Below are positions 42,709 to 62,649 of a DNA stretch of 64,000 nt, piece by piece. Where the stretch lies: positions 518,501 to 582,500 of the forward strand of contig NW_027506875.1 of the NCBI RefSeq assembly GCF_052324685.1, given 5' to 3'. This DNA comes from Brachyhypopomus gauderio (Eukaryota; Chordata; Actinopteri; Gymnotiformes; Hypopomidae). The position numbers and the translations under genes are program-made. The notes below the pieces were generated by a model. That model was not told where the DNA came from. It made no database searches and worked only from the letters and a program-made list of their open reading frames with translations. Numbering within the stretch: position 1 is the first letter of the stretch; each line of letters opens with the position of its first letter.

Positions 42709-45700
42709 TTAACATGTAACATATACCCTGCAGATGGAGAGAGTTTCTTCCTGGATTACCAAATGGTATTGATGTATCCAGTGTATCTCAGCTGCCACCT
42801 GAGATCCAGTTCTCTTTGACCAAGAGTCTGAACTTTGACATCACTGGCAATAAAATGTAAGTAAATACAAAACTCTTCAGTTAACTTTAATATTAACCCA
42901 AACTTGTATCTGATGCTGTGTTATGTATTTATATCCCAGAGTGAAAGAGTTGAAGTGGGAAACCTGGTTTCACCACTCAGATGTTTGGAATAATTTAGAA
43001 GAGCTTCATCAGCTATTCAAGCATTATCACAGCAAGACATTTGGTATTTTTCCAAAACACTAAAGTCTATGTTAAACCCTTCTGTTATGGCACAGTGACA
43101 TTTATCCTTTCTTACAGACTATGTCAAGGACCACTGGGACAGTGATGAGTTCTTTGGCTATCAGTTACTAAACGGACTGAACCCCATGATGATCCAGCGC
43201 TGCTCAGAGCTGCCCCCGAATTTCCCAGTCACGGATGACATGGTCAAATTATCATTAAAAAAGGAAATGAAGGTATTGCACAAACCAAAATGTGTGAATT
43301 TCTCTACTGTTTTATCTGGGCATATCATGACTCTCATTTGCATCTCATCAGAATGGGAACATCTTTCTCTGTGACTATAAGAGGCTGAAGGGCCTTGTGG
43401 GTAATGTAGTCAACAACAGACAGCAGTATGTTGCAGCCCCACTGTGTCTGCTCTTCAGCACTCCTGAGAAGAAGCTGATACCCATCGCCATCCAGGTAAT
43501 GCCACACCAGCTCATTCACTACATGAGGGCTTCATTCCTTTAAGGTTCCTGCTTTTCTGCTAACTCAAGAAGGAGAAACCAACAGAATATTTGGACAGAT
43601 AAGCCTAGTTTATACTCGACGCGCCGGGAGCGGCGCGAGGGTCCGCGCGGCGAAAATGACGTAATCGCTGTGGCTCTGACCGTGCGCGAGGTCGTGCACC
43701 TCTCGAATTTTGTAACTTCGCGCGCGCGCCGCGCTTCAGCGCGATGGACAAAGTCATGTTTGCCGGGTTCATACACCTATACAAGGTGGAATTAAAGCAC
43801 TTGTACGTCACTTTAAAGGTCCAGTTCAATATTTTCCAGCACGATAAACATAATTAAGTTAAATATTAATACATATACTCGAAATGAATTGAAATAATTC
43901 GCTTTTTTTATCACATTAGTTTATGGTTGTTTATTTTCAAAACGCCCAATCTTAACGTCTTCACGTTCTCTCATGTTTCGCCCTGGAATTACAAGAGGCT
44001 CGTATTTGTTAACGTATCGTTTCGGACAACACTGCAAAGCCATATTTACGTTTGATGCCTGATGTGTATATATACGGTCTCTGGTCAGGTAAAAATGTTC
44101 TTTCCCCGTTATTGCAGAGGTTTTTTATTCTCCACTGCCACCTATTGCCACCTATCGTTTCGGAGAACACTGCAGCGACGTTCGCGAAAGTATAAACGCC
44201 TACACAGCTCGCGCAGGGTCGCGCGAGGTGAGCGAAGTCGCGCTACGGTCGCTCGCGAAAGTATACTTGACACGTCGCGAGGGTCCGCATGGCTAAAATG
44301 ACATATGATGACTGTGTTAGTGGTTCTTGTCCACTAAAAATCCTTTTCAAGTGTGACTCTGCTCTTTTATTCTATCCTGTGTTCCTTCAAACAGTTGCTG
44401 CAGGACCCTGGGGAGTCAAATCCAATCTTTCTTCCCACTGATTCCAAATGGGACTGGCTGTTGGCAAAGACCTTTGTGCGCAATGCAGATTTCTACGAAC
44501 ATGAGCTGAACTTTCATCTACTGCGCACCCACCTGTTGGGAGAGGTGTTCACTATCGCAACACTGCGCAATCTGCCATCAGCACACCCTCTGTTCAAGGT
44601 GAGCGCACACACTGGTGCTTACAACAGAGCTGATGGCACAAGCCAAACAAACAAGTCAAACAAACAAACAAACAAGTCAGGGTAGGTCACAGGTTAAAAC
44701 CCTCGTCCTGACATAACAACTTCTGTGGATATACAGTCTGGATGAAGGTTTGATTGAGTAAACAAATAAACAACCACAATAAACAGACAATGAATGCCAT
44801 ATGATGACAAATAAATAAATAATGATTAAATTAGTACAATAAGCATATCTTTATAGAATCATAAAAATGTACTATTAATTGTAGTATCTCAGGTGTCCGA
44901 TGGATGTTTTTAACAGCATTAACACGCTGTATAAACAGCATAAACACACTGTAGTGCATTTATTCCGCCTCTACATGCAGCCCTGAGGGAAAATTCCACT
45001 GTTGAAGACTTATGTCATGTTACAGCCCCTGGCCCAATCTCCTTGGTTGTTGGCATGTGGTCTGCGTGTGGTTGTGTCCATATACGTGCTTCCTTCGGTT
45101 GTGGTTCAATGTACATCTGTTAATTTGTCACCTGTGTTGTGTCTCATTGACGTCACACAGTCACACACTTAGGTCTTATTTATTTTAAGGTATGTATGTG
45201 TGTGTCGATGTTGTGACCATCGCTCGTCTTTGTCTGAGTTGATCTCCGTGTGTTAGTGTTGTCCAGTATATTCAGTATGTTTCCTAAGCGCAAGAGCATA
45301 GATGTGTATGTTAATAAAGCGTGTTTCATTAATGTTCGTATCTGTATCCTGCCTCATCCCTCGCGTTACAATTTATCACTCTCCTGTGTTAGTGCTGTTA
45401 GTGTTAACCTTTATTTAAACATAATGTCTCTTGAATTAAGTTTCTCAGTATGAAACATCTTTGTCTTTTCACTGATATGAGTAACCTTTGTGTGTAATAT
45501 TAACTGAATTGTTTATCTGGTTTTATGTGGTCAGCTCCTCATACCCCACACTCGCTACAATCTGCACATCAATATTATTGCCAGGACCAACTTGATCTCA
45601 CCTGATGGGGCTTTTGTGAGGGTACAAACATTTTTGAGTCATTTAAGTAAAGCTTTGATATTATACCAGAATGTTCGTCTTGATATCAATCATGAAGGAA

Positions 45701-48030
45701 TTTAATGATTTGTGTTGTATTTACCATACAGTACACTGCAATAGGTTTTGGTGGTGTGATCAAATTCATCCGAAATGCAACCGCCTCTCTGACGTACAGC
45801 TCCCTCTGTCTGCCAGACAATATCATGGAGAGAGGCGTGGACAAGATTCCCAACTACTACTACAGGGACGATGGCTTGGACCTCTGGAACGTCATCACCA
45901 AGTATGATTCTTAGATATTATATTATATTTATATTTGTTTTCAAAAGGTTATGACATCTAAGATTATTTATAAGAAGTACGAAGCAGAGATGGGCACTCG
46001 AGTGAGCGACTTGAGTCGAAGTCACGCTTAAGTCGCCTAGCAAAAGACTTCTGACTTGACCTGAAACTCGTCCCTAATGACTAACAACTTGACCTGGACT
46101 CAAACCAAAATAATTCTTAAACATTAAGTCAGTCCGTTATCCAGGCACTGTGTTCGAGTTACAGAAAAGACACTTTCTTTGTGTGTTTATTTTGCCATCA
46201 TTCCTTACTTATTTCTGTGATTTGGGATGCAACCCCTTTTCTTGTGACGCATCACAACATTGTTTATCGTGATCGGGAAATCGGAGAGAAGAGTTAAATG
46301 TAAACAAACGACGTTGCCATGACTACGGCTGGAGTACCTGTGGAGCCTTTGACTACAGGGGTTTAAAGCCTTGGACAAAACTGAAGGACCCAACATGTAA
46401 AGAAAGTGGGAAACAAATTAAAGACACTGAAAAACCACATCAAACTTCATAAGGCTCCTGAAAACATCTTTATATTTTTGTTTTAGTTTACGCTAGCCAC
46501 TTAGCTGTCACTACAGCTAATATATAAAATAGTTACTTGCTGTCTAAATTGCTACAATCTCCTACAGAAAATGACAGTGCTGGAAATGAGCATTCGGAGC
46601 TTATTTTCTGAGTTTAAAAGCTGGTGTTCCTGTCTTGCGTGAAGAGTATCAGAGTGGGAGTGCGGGCAGTGGACCATTGACCAAGTTTTGCTAACTCAAA
46701 CCCTAACTCCACCGACTCATTCACCTACAGCTAATGTTAAAGCTAACCCAGGTGACAGAGACAACACAATATAAAATCACTTCATCTACTTCTTCTTGGG
46801 AATGATTCTATCTATGGTTTGAAATATCAGAAACTTATAATTCACTGTGAGCCAAATATCACAGTTAAATGACAAAAGCCAACAATATTGGCTGACCACA
46901 TAACAGTGACGAGGCAAGAAATGTTTTACTGAAGTGTGAGTAAGTCTGACTTATTGAAATGAGGCCTTAACCGCTTCAGCACAATTAACGTTCAAACATT
47001 TATCAGCTGTCCTCTGCCTGCATGGAGAACATGTATATTCTCAAGTCTGCTCGCTCGGACTGAACACTTACACAAAACTACACAAAAACTTTCATGTTAG
47101 ATAACCAGAACTTTATTGACACCGTCAACCTGTTTTTGGGCAGATATAATTGTTTAGGCAAGATGGACTTAAAACAAAAAAAAAGGGCGTCAGAATCTTA
47201 ACAGAGAACTTTTCACAGTGTGCAATCTGTGTGTCACCCCCCCCAAGGGTGTTATCGCTCCAGAGACACAAAATCCTTCCCCCTCTGTGGTCGCCGTAAT
47301 CAATCTGCAGGCCTTGGATTAGAGCCATAACAATGATAGAGCTTATCAGTGTCTGGGGACAGTTCAACCCTGTGAGGACTGGATCCTGTCCTTCATCCCC
47401 ACAGCCCCTCACCCCACCTGAATCTCCCAGTAAGATGGAGACGCTGGTGTCAGCTGGGACGAGGCTGTTGCTGTCACTCTCCCTGTCACACAGTCCTCAC
47501 ATCCAGTGTCAAAGCTGTCCTCCAGTCTCACCTCCTGATCCCGCCCCTCTGTCCCTTAGACACTCCCCTCTCACCTCCTGATCCCGCCCCTCTGTCCCTT
47601 AGACCCTCCCCTAAGAGGAGTGCACTTCAAGTTTGCACCCAGCATGCCTGTATCTGTCCAATAGGAGATAGGCAGCACATCTCACATACTGCAACTGTGG
47701 CAAATCTGCAATATGTAATAAATATATGAACAATGTATATATAATTGAAACATTTCTGCCAATATTTAAGTATATCTTTTCATGGGACGACACTGACAAA
47801 ATGACACTTTGACATAATGAAAAGTAGTCTGTGTGCAGCATATACAAAATAACAAAAAAAAAAAACTCCCAGTACAACCATTAATGTCTAAACCACCTGC
47901 AACAAAAGTGAGTACAAGCCGTAAGTGTCAAGGCATTTTAATACGAATGGATATTGTAACAACATATCTGTTTGTATATCAAGTGGTTGCTAAGGCAGCA
48001 ACAAAATTAGGAAATTCATAGAAAAAGAGC

Positions 48031-48088
<58 letters not shown>

Positions 48089-49819
48089 TTCCTTTCTGCT
48101 TCTGTGTCTAAATGTTTGACCACTTTGCTCCACACCCATTAGGTTTGTCCAGAGGGTGATAGTGCATTACTACCTCAATGATGCTGATGTTGAGAGAGAC
48201 TCTGAACTGCAGAACTGGATCAAGGAGATATTTCAATATGGATTCATGGGAAACGTGAGCACTGGTATGTTTATTATGTATCTGCTAGGACAGATACAAG
48301 CCATTTTCTAATGTGTTAATGCAATATAACGTCTGGATTAAATATATCTAAATATATTCTCCCTTTAATTAGGAATTCCTCAGTCTTTGAACAAAGTGGA
48401 TGAACTTGTCAAGTTTGTCACCATGGTGATCTTCACTGTGTCTGCCCAACATGCTGCAGTCAACAATGGCCAGGTTCAGGACTGAGGTTTAGTCTAATCC
48501 ACTGTTATGATGAACTGGATTACATAAACTGACCCTGATCTGTGCTGTTTCAGTTTGAGTTTGGTGGTTGGATGCCCAACTTCCCGAGCACCATCAGACA
48601 ACCCCCCCCAACCAGGAAGGGAGCAACCACAGAGCAGACAGTGGTGGACGCCATGCCTGATGTCAACACCACTGTTAATGCTCTCATTATTCTGCGCTTA
48701 CTGAGCACCAAGTCAAGTGATAACGTGAGTCTAAACAACACAAAACTAGTGCAACTGAGCATAGAGTTTAAATAAGTTTACTGAACACTGAATTTAAGTA
48801 ACAACATGGATAAAAGGAGGTTTTAGAAAGCTTTGTGTGTGTGTAGTGCCATTGAATATTGGAAATTAGACTAAATGACTCAAGAATCTGACAGGTGTGC
48901 TTAATTAGACTAATTGACGCAAGAATCTGACAGGTGTCCTTAATTGGACAGATGCAGTAAAAATAAATGCACATAAGATCACACACCTTTTACTGAGATT
49001 CCAAAGTGTTTGATCTATGGACCATGAGAAGAATTCAGGTCACACTGTATGACACCAGACCAGCCCTCCTCCCCTTCACACTCCTTCATGTTTACGCTGG
49101 TCTTCATAATCACACTGTATGACACCAGACCAGCCCTCCTCCCCTTCACACTCCTTCATGTTTACGCTGGTCTTCATAATCACACTGTATGACACCAGAC
49201 CAGCCCTCCTCCCCTTCACACTCCTTCATGTTTACGCTGGTCTTCATAATCACACTGTATGACACCAGACCAGCCCTCCTCCCCTTCACACTCCTTCATG
49301 TTTACGCTGGTCTTCATAATCACACTGTATGACACCAGACCAGCCCTCCTCCCCTTCACACTCCTACATGTTTACGCTGGTCTTCATAATCACACTGTAT
49401 GACACCAGACCAGCCCTCCTCCCCTTCACACTCCTTCATGTTTACGCTGGTCTTCATAATCACACTGTATGACACCAGACCAGCCCTCCTCCCACTCACA
49501 CACCTTCATGTTTACGCTGGTCTTCATAATCACACTGCATGAGCTGCACTGTGGAATTTTGCCAGGTTTCAGTGTCCTCATTTTCTTCATGACATCTTAA
49601 GGGGGGCATCTTACCAGTGGGGTTGTTCTCTTCCTGCAGTACCCACTTGGCTATTATCCAGAGGAACTGTTTGATGACAGCGGACCCCGTCAGGCGTTTA
49701 CAGATTTCAAAACGGATCTTGGCCATCTGACAGCTAAAATTGAAAAAAAGAACCAAAATTGGAAACTTCCCTACACTTACCTGAGTCCAAAAAATGTGGA
49801 TAATAGTATTGCAATTTAG
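40897..49819 (+). CDS. Lipoxygenase, tandem copy 2 (14 exons, 662 aa)
   Basis: Exons: 40897-41040, 41928-42129, 42511-42592, 42734-42856, 42940-43043, 43118-43272, 43352-43495, 44395-44598, 45535-45621, 45732-45901, 48143-48264, 48373-48473, 48554-48724, 49640-49819. Every exon has the same length and phase as in copy 1, and there are no stops or broken splice sites. All ligands are conserved (HELNFH, HAAVN, C-terminal Ile), so the enzyme should be active. It differs from copy 1 mainly in the PLAT domain, exon 9 ([17 protein letters not shown]), exon 10 ([15 protein letters not shown] instead of [15 protein letters not shown]) and the end of exon 13. The exon 10 changes lie in the segment of lipoxygenases often linked to product specificity. 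The likely substrate and membrane-binding role are as for copy 1. Confidence 0.95.
42615..42710. repeat. TA / CA / TG microsatellite in lipoxygenase 2 intron 3
   Basis: Short dinucleotide runs occupy most of this 141-nt intron, at the place where gene 1 carries the Tc1 element. Confidence 0.9.
43595..44304 (-). mobile_element. Most complete copy of the GC-rich repeat, in lipoxygenase 2 intron 7
   Basis: About 700 bp are present here and missing from the otherwise alignable intron 7 of gene 1 (31930-32130). Both ends carry related sequences in the same orientation (ttatactcgacgcgcc at 43609; gtatacttgacacgtcgcg at 44260), each followed by gagggtccgc and aaaatgac. The right part has further gcgcgcg/gctcgcgaaagt motifs not seen in the other copies. 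No ORF of note. Confidence 0.75.
45019..45369 (+). mobile_element. Probable solo LTR in lipoxygenase 2 intron 8
   Basis: TGTTACAG...CGTTACA with an internal AATAAA-like ttaataaagc (about 45310), inserted relative to intron 8 of gene 1. The target duplication is not exact (cttat / tttat), so the ends may be off by a few bases. Confidence 0.55.
45985..48085. mobile_element. Inserted block in lipoxygenase 2 intron 10
   Basis: Intron 10 is 219 nt in gene 1 and 2241 nt here. The insert starts with agagatgggcactcgagtgag and gacttgagtcgaagtc, a hAT-like terminus style. It includes a 41-bp direct duplication (about 47541-47605, ctcacctcctgatcccgcccc) and ends in (TA)n at 48037-48085. No gene or transposase is recognised inside. 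Confidence 0.55.
49051..49540. repeat. 70-bp minisatellite in lipoxygenase 2 intron 13, seven copies
   Basis: Same unit as in gene 1 (34654-35003); gacaccagaccagccctcct recurs at 49051 and every 70 bp to 49471. Confidence 0.95.
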
Positions 49820-50008
49820 AGACAATTATGGAACAATTCGAAAGTTACTTCATCTGTTTTACTGACCAAACTTAGTTTTGTCCTGTTTTCTTAAATCTTA
49901 TTCTACTTTTGGGTGAAATTGTTTAATTGTGATTTTATTTTGAATTTCCTAGATACTCTTTCAATAGCCTCTTATCTCCTAAGATGCAAACTAATAATAT
50001 TAAAGTTC

Positions 50009-50014
50009 AATAAA
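50009..50014 (+). terminator. Poly(A) signal AATAAA of lipoxygenase 2
   Basis: First AATAAA after the stop codon, 190 bp downstream. Confidence 0.6.
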
Positions 50015-50502
50015 CTAAATTAGTTGTATTAGCTTGGGTGGAAATGTTGGTGTAGGGAAATTATTAGTATTGAGGTAAAACTTTCTGTAGTTGATTATGA
50101 CTTGTGGTGTACTTTGCATATTTTGGTCTTATTTTTGGGTAAATCATTTCACGTAAATTTACGATGTACTAATCACCTCAATTAAATATACATAACGACT
50201 AATCAGACAACTGATGTGAGAACTGTTCCAGACACACAGTAAGAATAAATAGCCTACTGTCAATAAATACAATAAATACATTTCCAAAAGCATAATAGTT
50301 GTCAGTGTGACGTTGGCATTGAGGGCACAGGGGGCGAGGGGGTTTGTTTAACGTCTTTATCATCCATGAAGACAAACACATACAAAGTAGGCCTAAAGGG
50401 CTGTCGTGGCCAGACGGGCGCACAGGAGCGCAGAGGAGCCGTTAGGCGTAAACGATGCGCCGAGTTGACATTGAGAAAGTTTCTACAGCACGCAGGGTAG
50501 CA

Positions 50503-50504
50503 AC

Positions 50505-50585
<81 letters not shown>
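50503..50585. repeat. (TG)n microsatellite
   Basis: About 40 TG units with a single interruption. Confidence 0.97.
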
Positions 50586-50589
<4 letters not shown>

Positions 50590-50814
50590 CCCTGTGACAG
50601 TAAGTTATTGATTTATTAATGTTATTAAATGTTGAAACATGCTACTGCAAGGTTTGTTGTATGTGTAGGAGTTCTGAATGAATAAGTGTTGATTCATGTT
50701 AGAGTGTAGAAATTAGTTAAATTAACTCTTAATAAAATGTGTTTGCAGTCCAACAGAATAAGACACACATGATGGTTTAGTTGAAGCAACCATGGAAATT
50801 GTGATCTTTAAAAT

Positions 50815-51290
50815 GACTTTTGCTAAATGTTGTAACTTCTATTACATGAGGTTCCCACACAAGATTATTAACATAGTTTACTAATTACATGAAGAGGGAT
50901 TTTGAATGACACGCTGAAGCGGAGATCCGTCTTATCAGAAAATCCCGAGAAGAGAAACTTCATTAACAGCTGGTTAGTAATATTCATTTGGGAATTTAGT
51001 AAGTAGTCAGTAGTAATCCCTACAAAGGCAAAACGAAAAATACAATAACATAAAATGTTATAAGGTAAGAAAACAGTACACAAAATCACCAAGTTGAACT
51101 ATGATGAATTTTACATTTTTAACGGGTGGCCCGCAATGCCAGCCTGTCGCCACTAGAGGGCGGCCTCGCGCAGCAGCGTAATCAGCGCGCCTAAACGCAT
51201 TGATCACATTGATCTATAAGGGTGCGCAGTGTGACTACTGTGTTTTTGTGTGGATCAGATGTAGTGTACACAGCCCTGTAGTGTAGGGGG
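50815..51290. other. Duplicated intergenic segment, copy 2
   Basis: Counterpart of 37293-37860 without the LTR element. No gene is seen. Confidence 0.7.
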
Positions 51291-53253
51291 TTCTCCCACT
51301 GCCCCAGCTCAAACCCCATCTTGGTTGAGATCTTACACTTCACCTTCCTGGACTATTCCTCCCTCCTCCTTGAGTGTGACTGGGTCCGTCTACGTGGGCC
51401 TTTACTGAGAGAGGCCCAGCTGCAGTGCAGGCCTCCACCCAAATTACTCCACCAGCCTGATGCCCCGTTATACTGTTTATGAAATTAAAGGGTATAAAAA
51501 ATTGCAAGGTATAAAAAGGTATAAAAAATTGCAAATCTAGTTTAATGGCAGAATCTGTGGATGTATGCTATGTATGGCAGAATCTGTGGATGTATGCTAT
51601 GTCTAGTTTAATGGCAGAATCTGTGGATGTATGCTATGTCTAGTTTAATGGCAGAGTTCCTTGGTTCTACAAGGTCACAGTACCAAGACTAAACATGATG
51701 AAAACACTGGTGAAAATCTGATGTTGGTGTTCAGTGTTGAGTCCTTGAGTTGACTGAGACGTCTTGCTGGAAGGTGGATGTTCTGGGACAGGAACAGACC
51801 CATGTGCAAGTCTTTCAGATTGTTGCATGCAGAACGCCACGTCTCCACGTGCATTAGATAAGATGAGCTTGAAAATGGATCAGATGAGTTTAAACTGAGG
51901 TTTCATCTCAGGAATTGCTGATCTTAGATCACGCCCTCAGTTCCAACCTGACGTGTGAGATGTCGTTTCATACAGGTAGACGTGTTTCTGTACATTCAAA
52001 TGTGACAAATAATCAAGCAGTACTAGAAATGACTGAAATCAAGATTTCAATTATTAAAAAAAAAAAAACAATGTAATGACTACCTTTAAACACTAGATGG
52101 GAGTATTTGATTTAAAAAAAGATTAGGCCCAGCTGCCAGGACCACGTGGAGTGGTGAACCATACACAGGTCTGGTATATCCTGACTGGTAAATCCTGAGA
52201 CACGATAGATCTTAAAATCATACACTAAACATTTATTAGACTGTAAAAATCCAACTTAAGAATTAGTTGTCTACTTGAAATAGCTGTTGACTGAACTCAA
52301 TTAAAAGTTAACACAACTCAAGCTTTATTGTTCTGGTCAAAATTTAAGAAACGTATTTTGAAAAATGGTATTTTTGTTACTGAAGAAGGATCTGCGCATG
52401 CGCTGTGCCTGCCCGGGAAGGACGTTTGGGCTTCTCTCCACACCGACTGAGGTAAATAGTTCATGATCCATAGTGTGTGAATGAGCCAAAGTAAGAGTAA
52501 AAATGCTGTCGTGTTTTGTTAAATAACCTCACTGTAGCTGTTACACTGAGCCAGGTCAGTCGTGGTATGGCTTTATCTTAGTTAGCTGTAAGGGAATTTG
52601 TGGTTTACTGACCCTCAGTCAGAACACTGACATTCAGTTCACTCCACAGTTAGAATCTCTCTCTCTCTCTCTCTCTCCCTCCCTCCCTCCCTCCCTCCCT
52701 ACCCACCTCTACCCCTGTAGTTTTCTACTACCCCTAGACCCAGTCTACTGTACCTCCTCTCCTGATAAGAACACAAATCATATATATGTTTTATTATTCT
52801 GACCAAATTGTGTTAAGACACATCATCTTTATTATGTATTTAACTACATGTATTTCTATTAAACTCTGGAACTCTTTCCTGACACCCGTGTGTTGTGAAT
52901 CTGTCCTCCTGGCACAATCTACGGAACACTGAGGGCTGAACAAATTTATAATCATGATTATGAACCCTGATAGTGTTGATCTACGTCTAAAGACGATTTC
53001 AGAAACCTTGGCAAGCTATCTACGTAGCTTAGACAATTTTACTGTTTTGTCTACTACAAAACCTGAATCCACATAAAGTTAACACTGAAGCGTTTTTTAG
53101 CATTAAAGTAATACAAACCGGGTACCCCCTTTTTTATTAATTATTTTTGGGTTTTGCCATGTTGTGCCAGTGTTTTGCACCAGATTCTGTGAGCGTGGGG
53201 TTTTGTGACCACAGGGGCGCTGTTTCACAGTTTCTGTTCACACACATGAGCGC
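51291..53253. other. Intergenic region with short repeats and a possible CpG promoter
   Basis: No gene is found. A short tandem (ggcagaatctgtggatgtatg, three copies) lies at 51546-51655 and a CT/CCCT tract at 52659-52700. TGCGCATGCGC (52393-52403) is a perfect NRF1-type palindrome, followed 48 bp later by a good donor (GAG|GTAAAT at 52452). This could be a promoter and non-coding first exon on the plus strand. Confidence 0.4.
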
Positions 53254-53259
53254 GTTACG

Positions 53260-53672
53260 TATGGAGTCAAATTAGGGTCTTTAATGGTGACGAAAAAAAA
53301 AATAATATCGCAAATATAAGATTAGCATTTTGCACGCCTTTTGCTCTTGGCCACGCCTCTTTCCCCGCCCCCACACAGAGGGTAAAACCGGAGCAAAGAA
53401 AAGAGAGAAGCGCAAAAAAAAATTATGAACGTAAAATGCGAGACGCAAAGAAAAGCAGTGACGCGCAAACAAAAGAAAGAAACGCAAAAGGGAGAAAGTA
53501 TTGCAAAAAAAAAGCAGCAACATAAAATGTGAAACGCAAAGAAAAGAAAGAAACGCAAAAGAGGGAAAGTATTGCAGAAACAAATTAGGAACGTAAAATG
53601 CAAAATGCTAATCTTATATTTGCGATATTATTATTTTTTCGTCACCATTAAAGACCCTAATTTGTCTCCATA
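53260..53672. mobile_element. MITE with terminal inverted repeats of about 75 bp
   Basis: tatggag.caaattagggtc and the following 55 bp are repeated inverted at the right end almost without change. The flanking direct repeat gttacg is at 53254-53259 and 53673-53678. The interior is made of short degenerate repeats of acgcaaagaaaag. No ORF is meaningful. Confidence 0.88.
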
Positions 53673-53678
53673 GTTACG

Positions 53679-54349
53679 AACATAAACTACACTCATGTGC
53701 TTCTTTGTTCTGTTGATGTCCGCGAGCCAAAAGATAACAGATGTTTGTATTTACATTTTATCGTTAATTAACATAATTAAATGAGTTTTGTGTACTTGAA
53801 TTCTAAGTTGATCTGATTTATTTATTTAAATTAACAATTAATATTAAGGCGAATTAACAAGTAGCCTACAGAGGATAATTACATTTCATTTTTTCCAACA
53901 CAATTAAATACGTTGGATGCGCTTGAGTTGAACTAGATTTTTTGAGTTTATGTACCTTTGTGCAAAACGTTCTATGGAATATTTACATATTTATTTATTT
54001 GGTTAAAATTAGATAAAGGATAAAGTTTTAAAGTGTAGGACACGTGTATTAAATCAGGATTATTAGGAGGACGTGTATTTATACAAGAGGATATCATATT
54101 AATATACAATGCCACATAAAATCAAATACTACAAATCTTGGGAATTATTTAATAGATTAAGTATATTTGCATTTTGAATTCTGTTTTTTTATACCACTAA
54201 TACAGAATAACAGAATAAACAAGCTCCTAATAGCTAAAGGAGTCACATTTCTCTTTGCCTTGTGTTCAACCCAACGGTGAACAACTCTTCAATAAGTAGG
54301 AGACAGAGTCAGAACAGTGACAACTAGGTGCACATGAGTTGTCAAAAGA
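53679..54349. other. AT-rich intergenic spacer
   Basis: Nothing recognised. Confidence 0.4.
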
Positions 54350-54355
54350 TTTATT
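54350..54355 (-). terminator. Possible poly(A) signal of the STK32B-like gene
   Basis: AATAAA on the minus strand, about 910 bp beyond the stop codon. The region 54356-55263 has no other gene and may be the 3' UTR. Confidence 0.4.
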
Positions 54356-55263
54356 ATAAAGATCTTTACAAAATGTCTGTGGCAAAACCGTCATATGTAT
54401 TCCCCAGTCCAAACCCTGTTTATGAGGCAGAAGCTACAGCTATGCATACAGTTTAAACTTGCTCACTACAATTACATTTCCTTTCATTTAACTCCAGTCT
54501 CAGTACAGTTTCATGATGAATACATAAATAACACATTTAACAGCAAAAAAAAAAAGGTCCCCATTTTGTGCCTTTAAATGTGAAGATCAGAATCTTGAGT
54601 ACACCTGCCGTCTCTGTGAGAGAAGGCTGCCATTTGAAGGCTGGTTTAGTAAAGATGATGAAAGCAGCCGCTGATGGAGGAGCACAACGCAGAAGCTCTT
54701 GTCTATAGTTCCCTCGTCTCGGGAGGGAGAGCCTGTGGCTGACCTAAACGTCATCACAGCACATGGGGAAATCCTACAACATGCTGGCATGAAGCAGAAG
54801 GAGCTGGGCCTGGATGGAGACGTGATGGAGACAACGTTCTTCACAACGTTCTTCACAACGTTCGTCACATACTCCCGTTTTTGTTTGGACACAAGGCCCC
54901 ATATGAGTGTTAATGGATACAACGCCAGACAGCTACTACACGCCATGATTCATGTGCAAAATCTACTTCTGAAAATCCACACCAAATTTGGCGACTCGCT
55001 ACTCATCACTGTTTCCCTTTCAGGACACACTGTGGTGCCGCGTCATTAAGAGGAGACGCGTGACATTGTCCGTTTGGCAGGCCTCCTTCAGAGAGCCTTG
55101 CTGCTAAGGAGAGAGACGCTGGTTCAGAGCCCTTTACTCTGGATAAGGTGCCATCTAGTGGAGAAGTGAAGCTCTGCAGCTGCCGGGGTGATTAAAGGTG
55201 TGTGTGTGTGAGTGTGTGTGCGCGCATCCCACCCAATGTCTAGATGTCCTAACCCCAGAACCC

Positions 55264-62644
<7,381 letters not shown>

Positions 62645-62649
62645 TCAGA

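Noticed and set aside
54587..55049. ORFs of 116-119 residues on opposite strands
   Set aside because: No recognisable domain; they fall in the probable 3' UTR of the kinase and are open on both strands.
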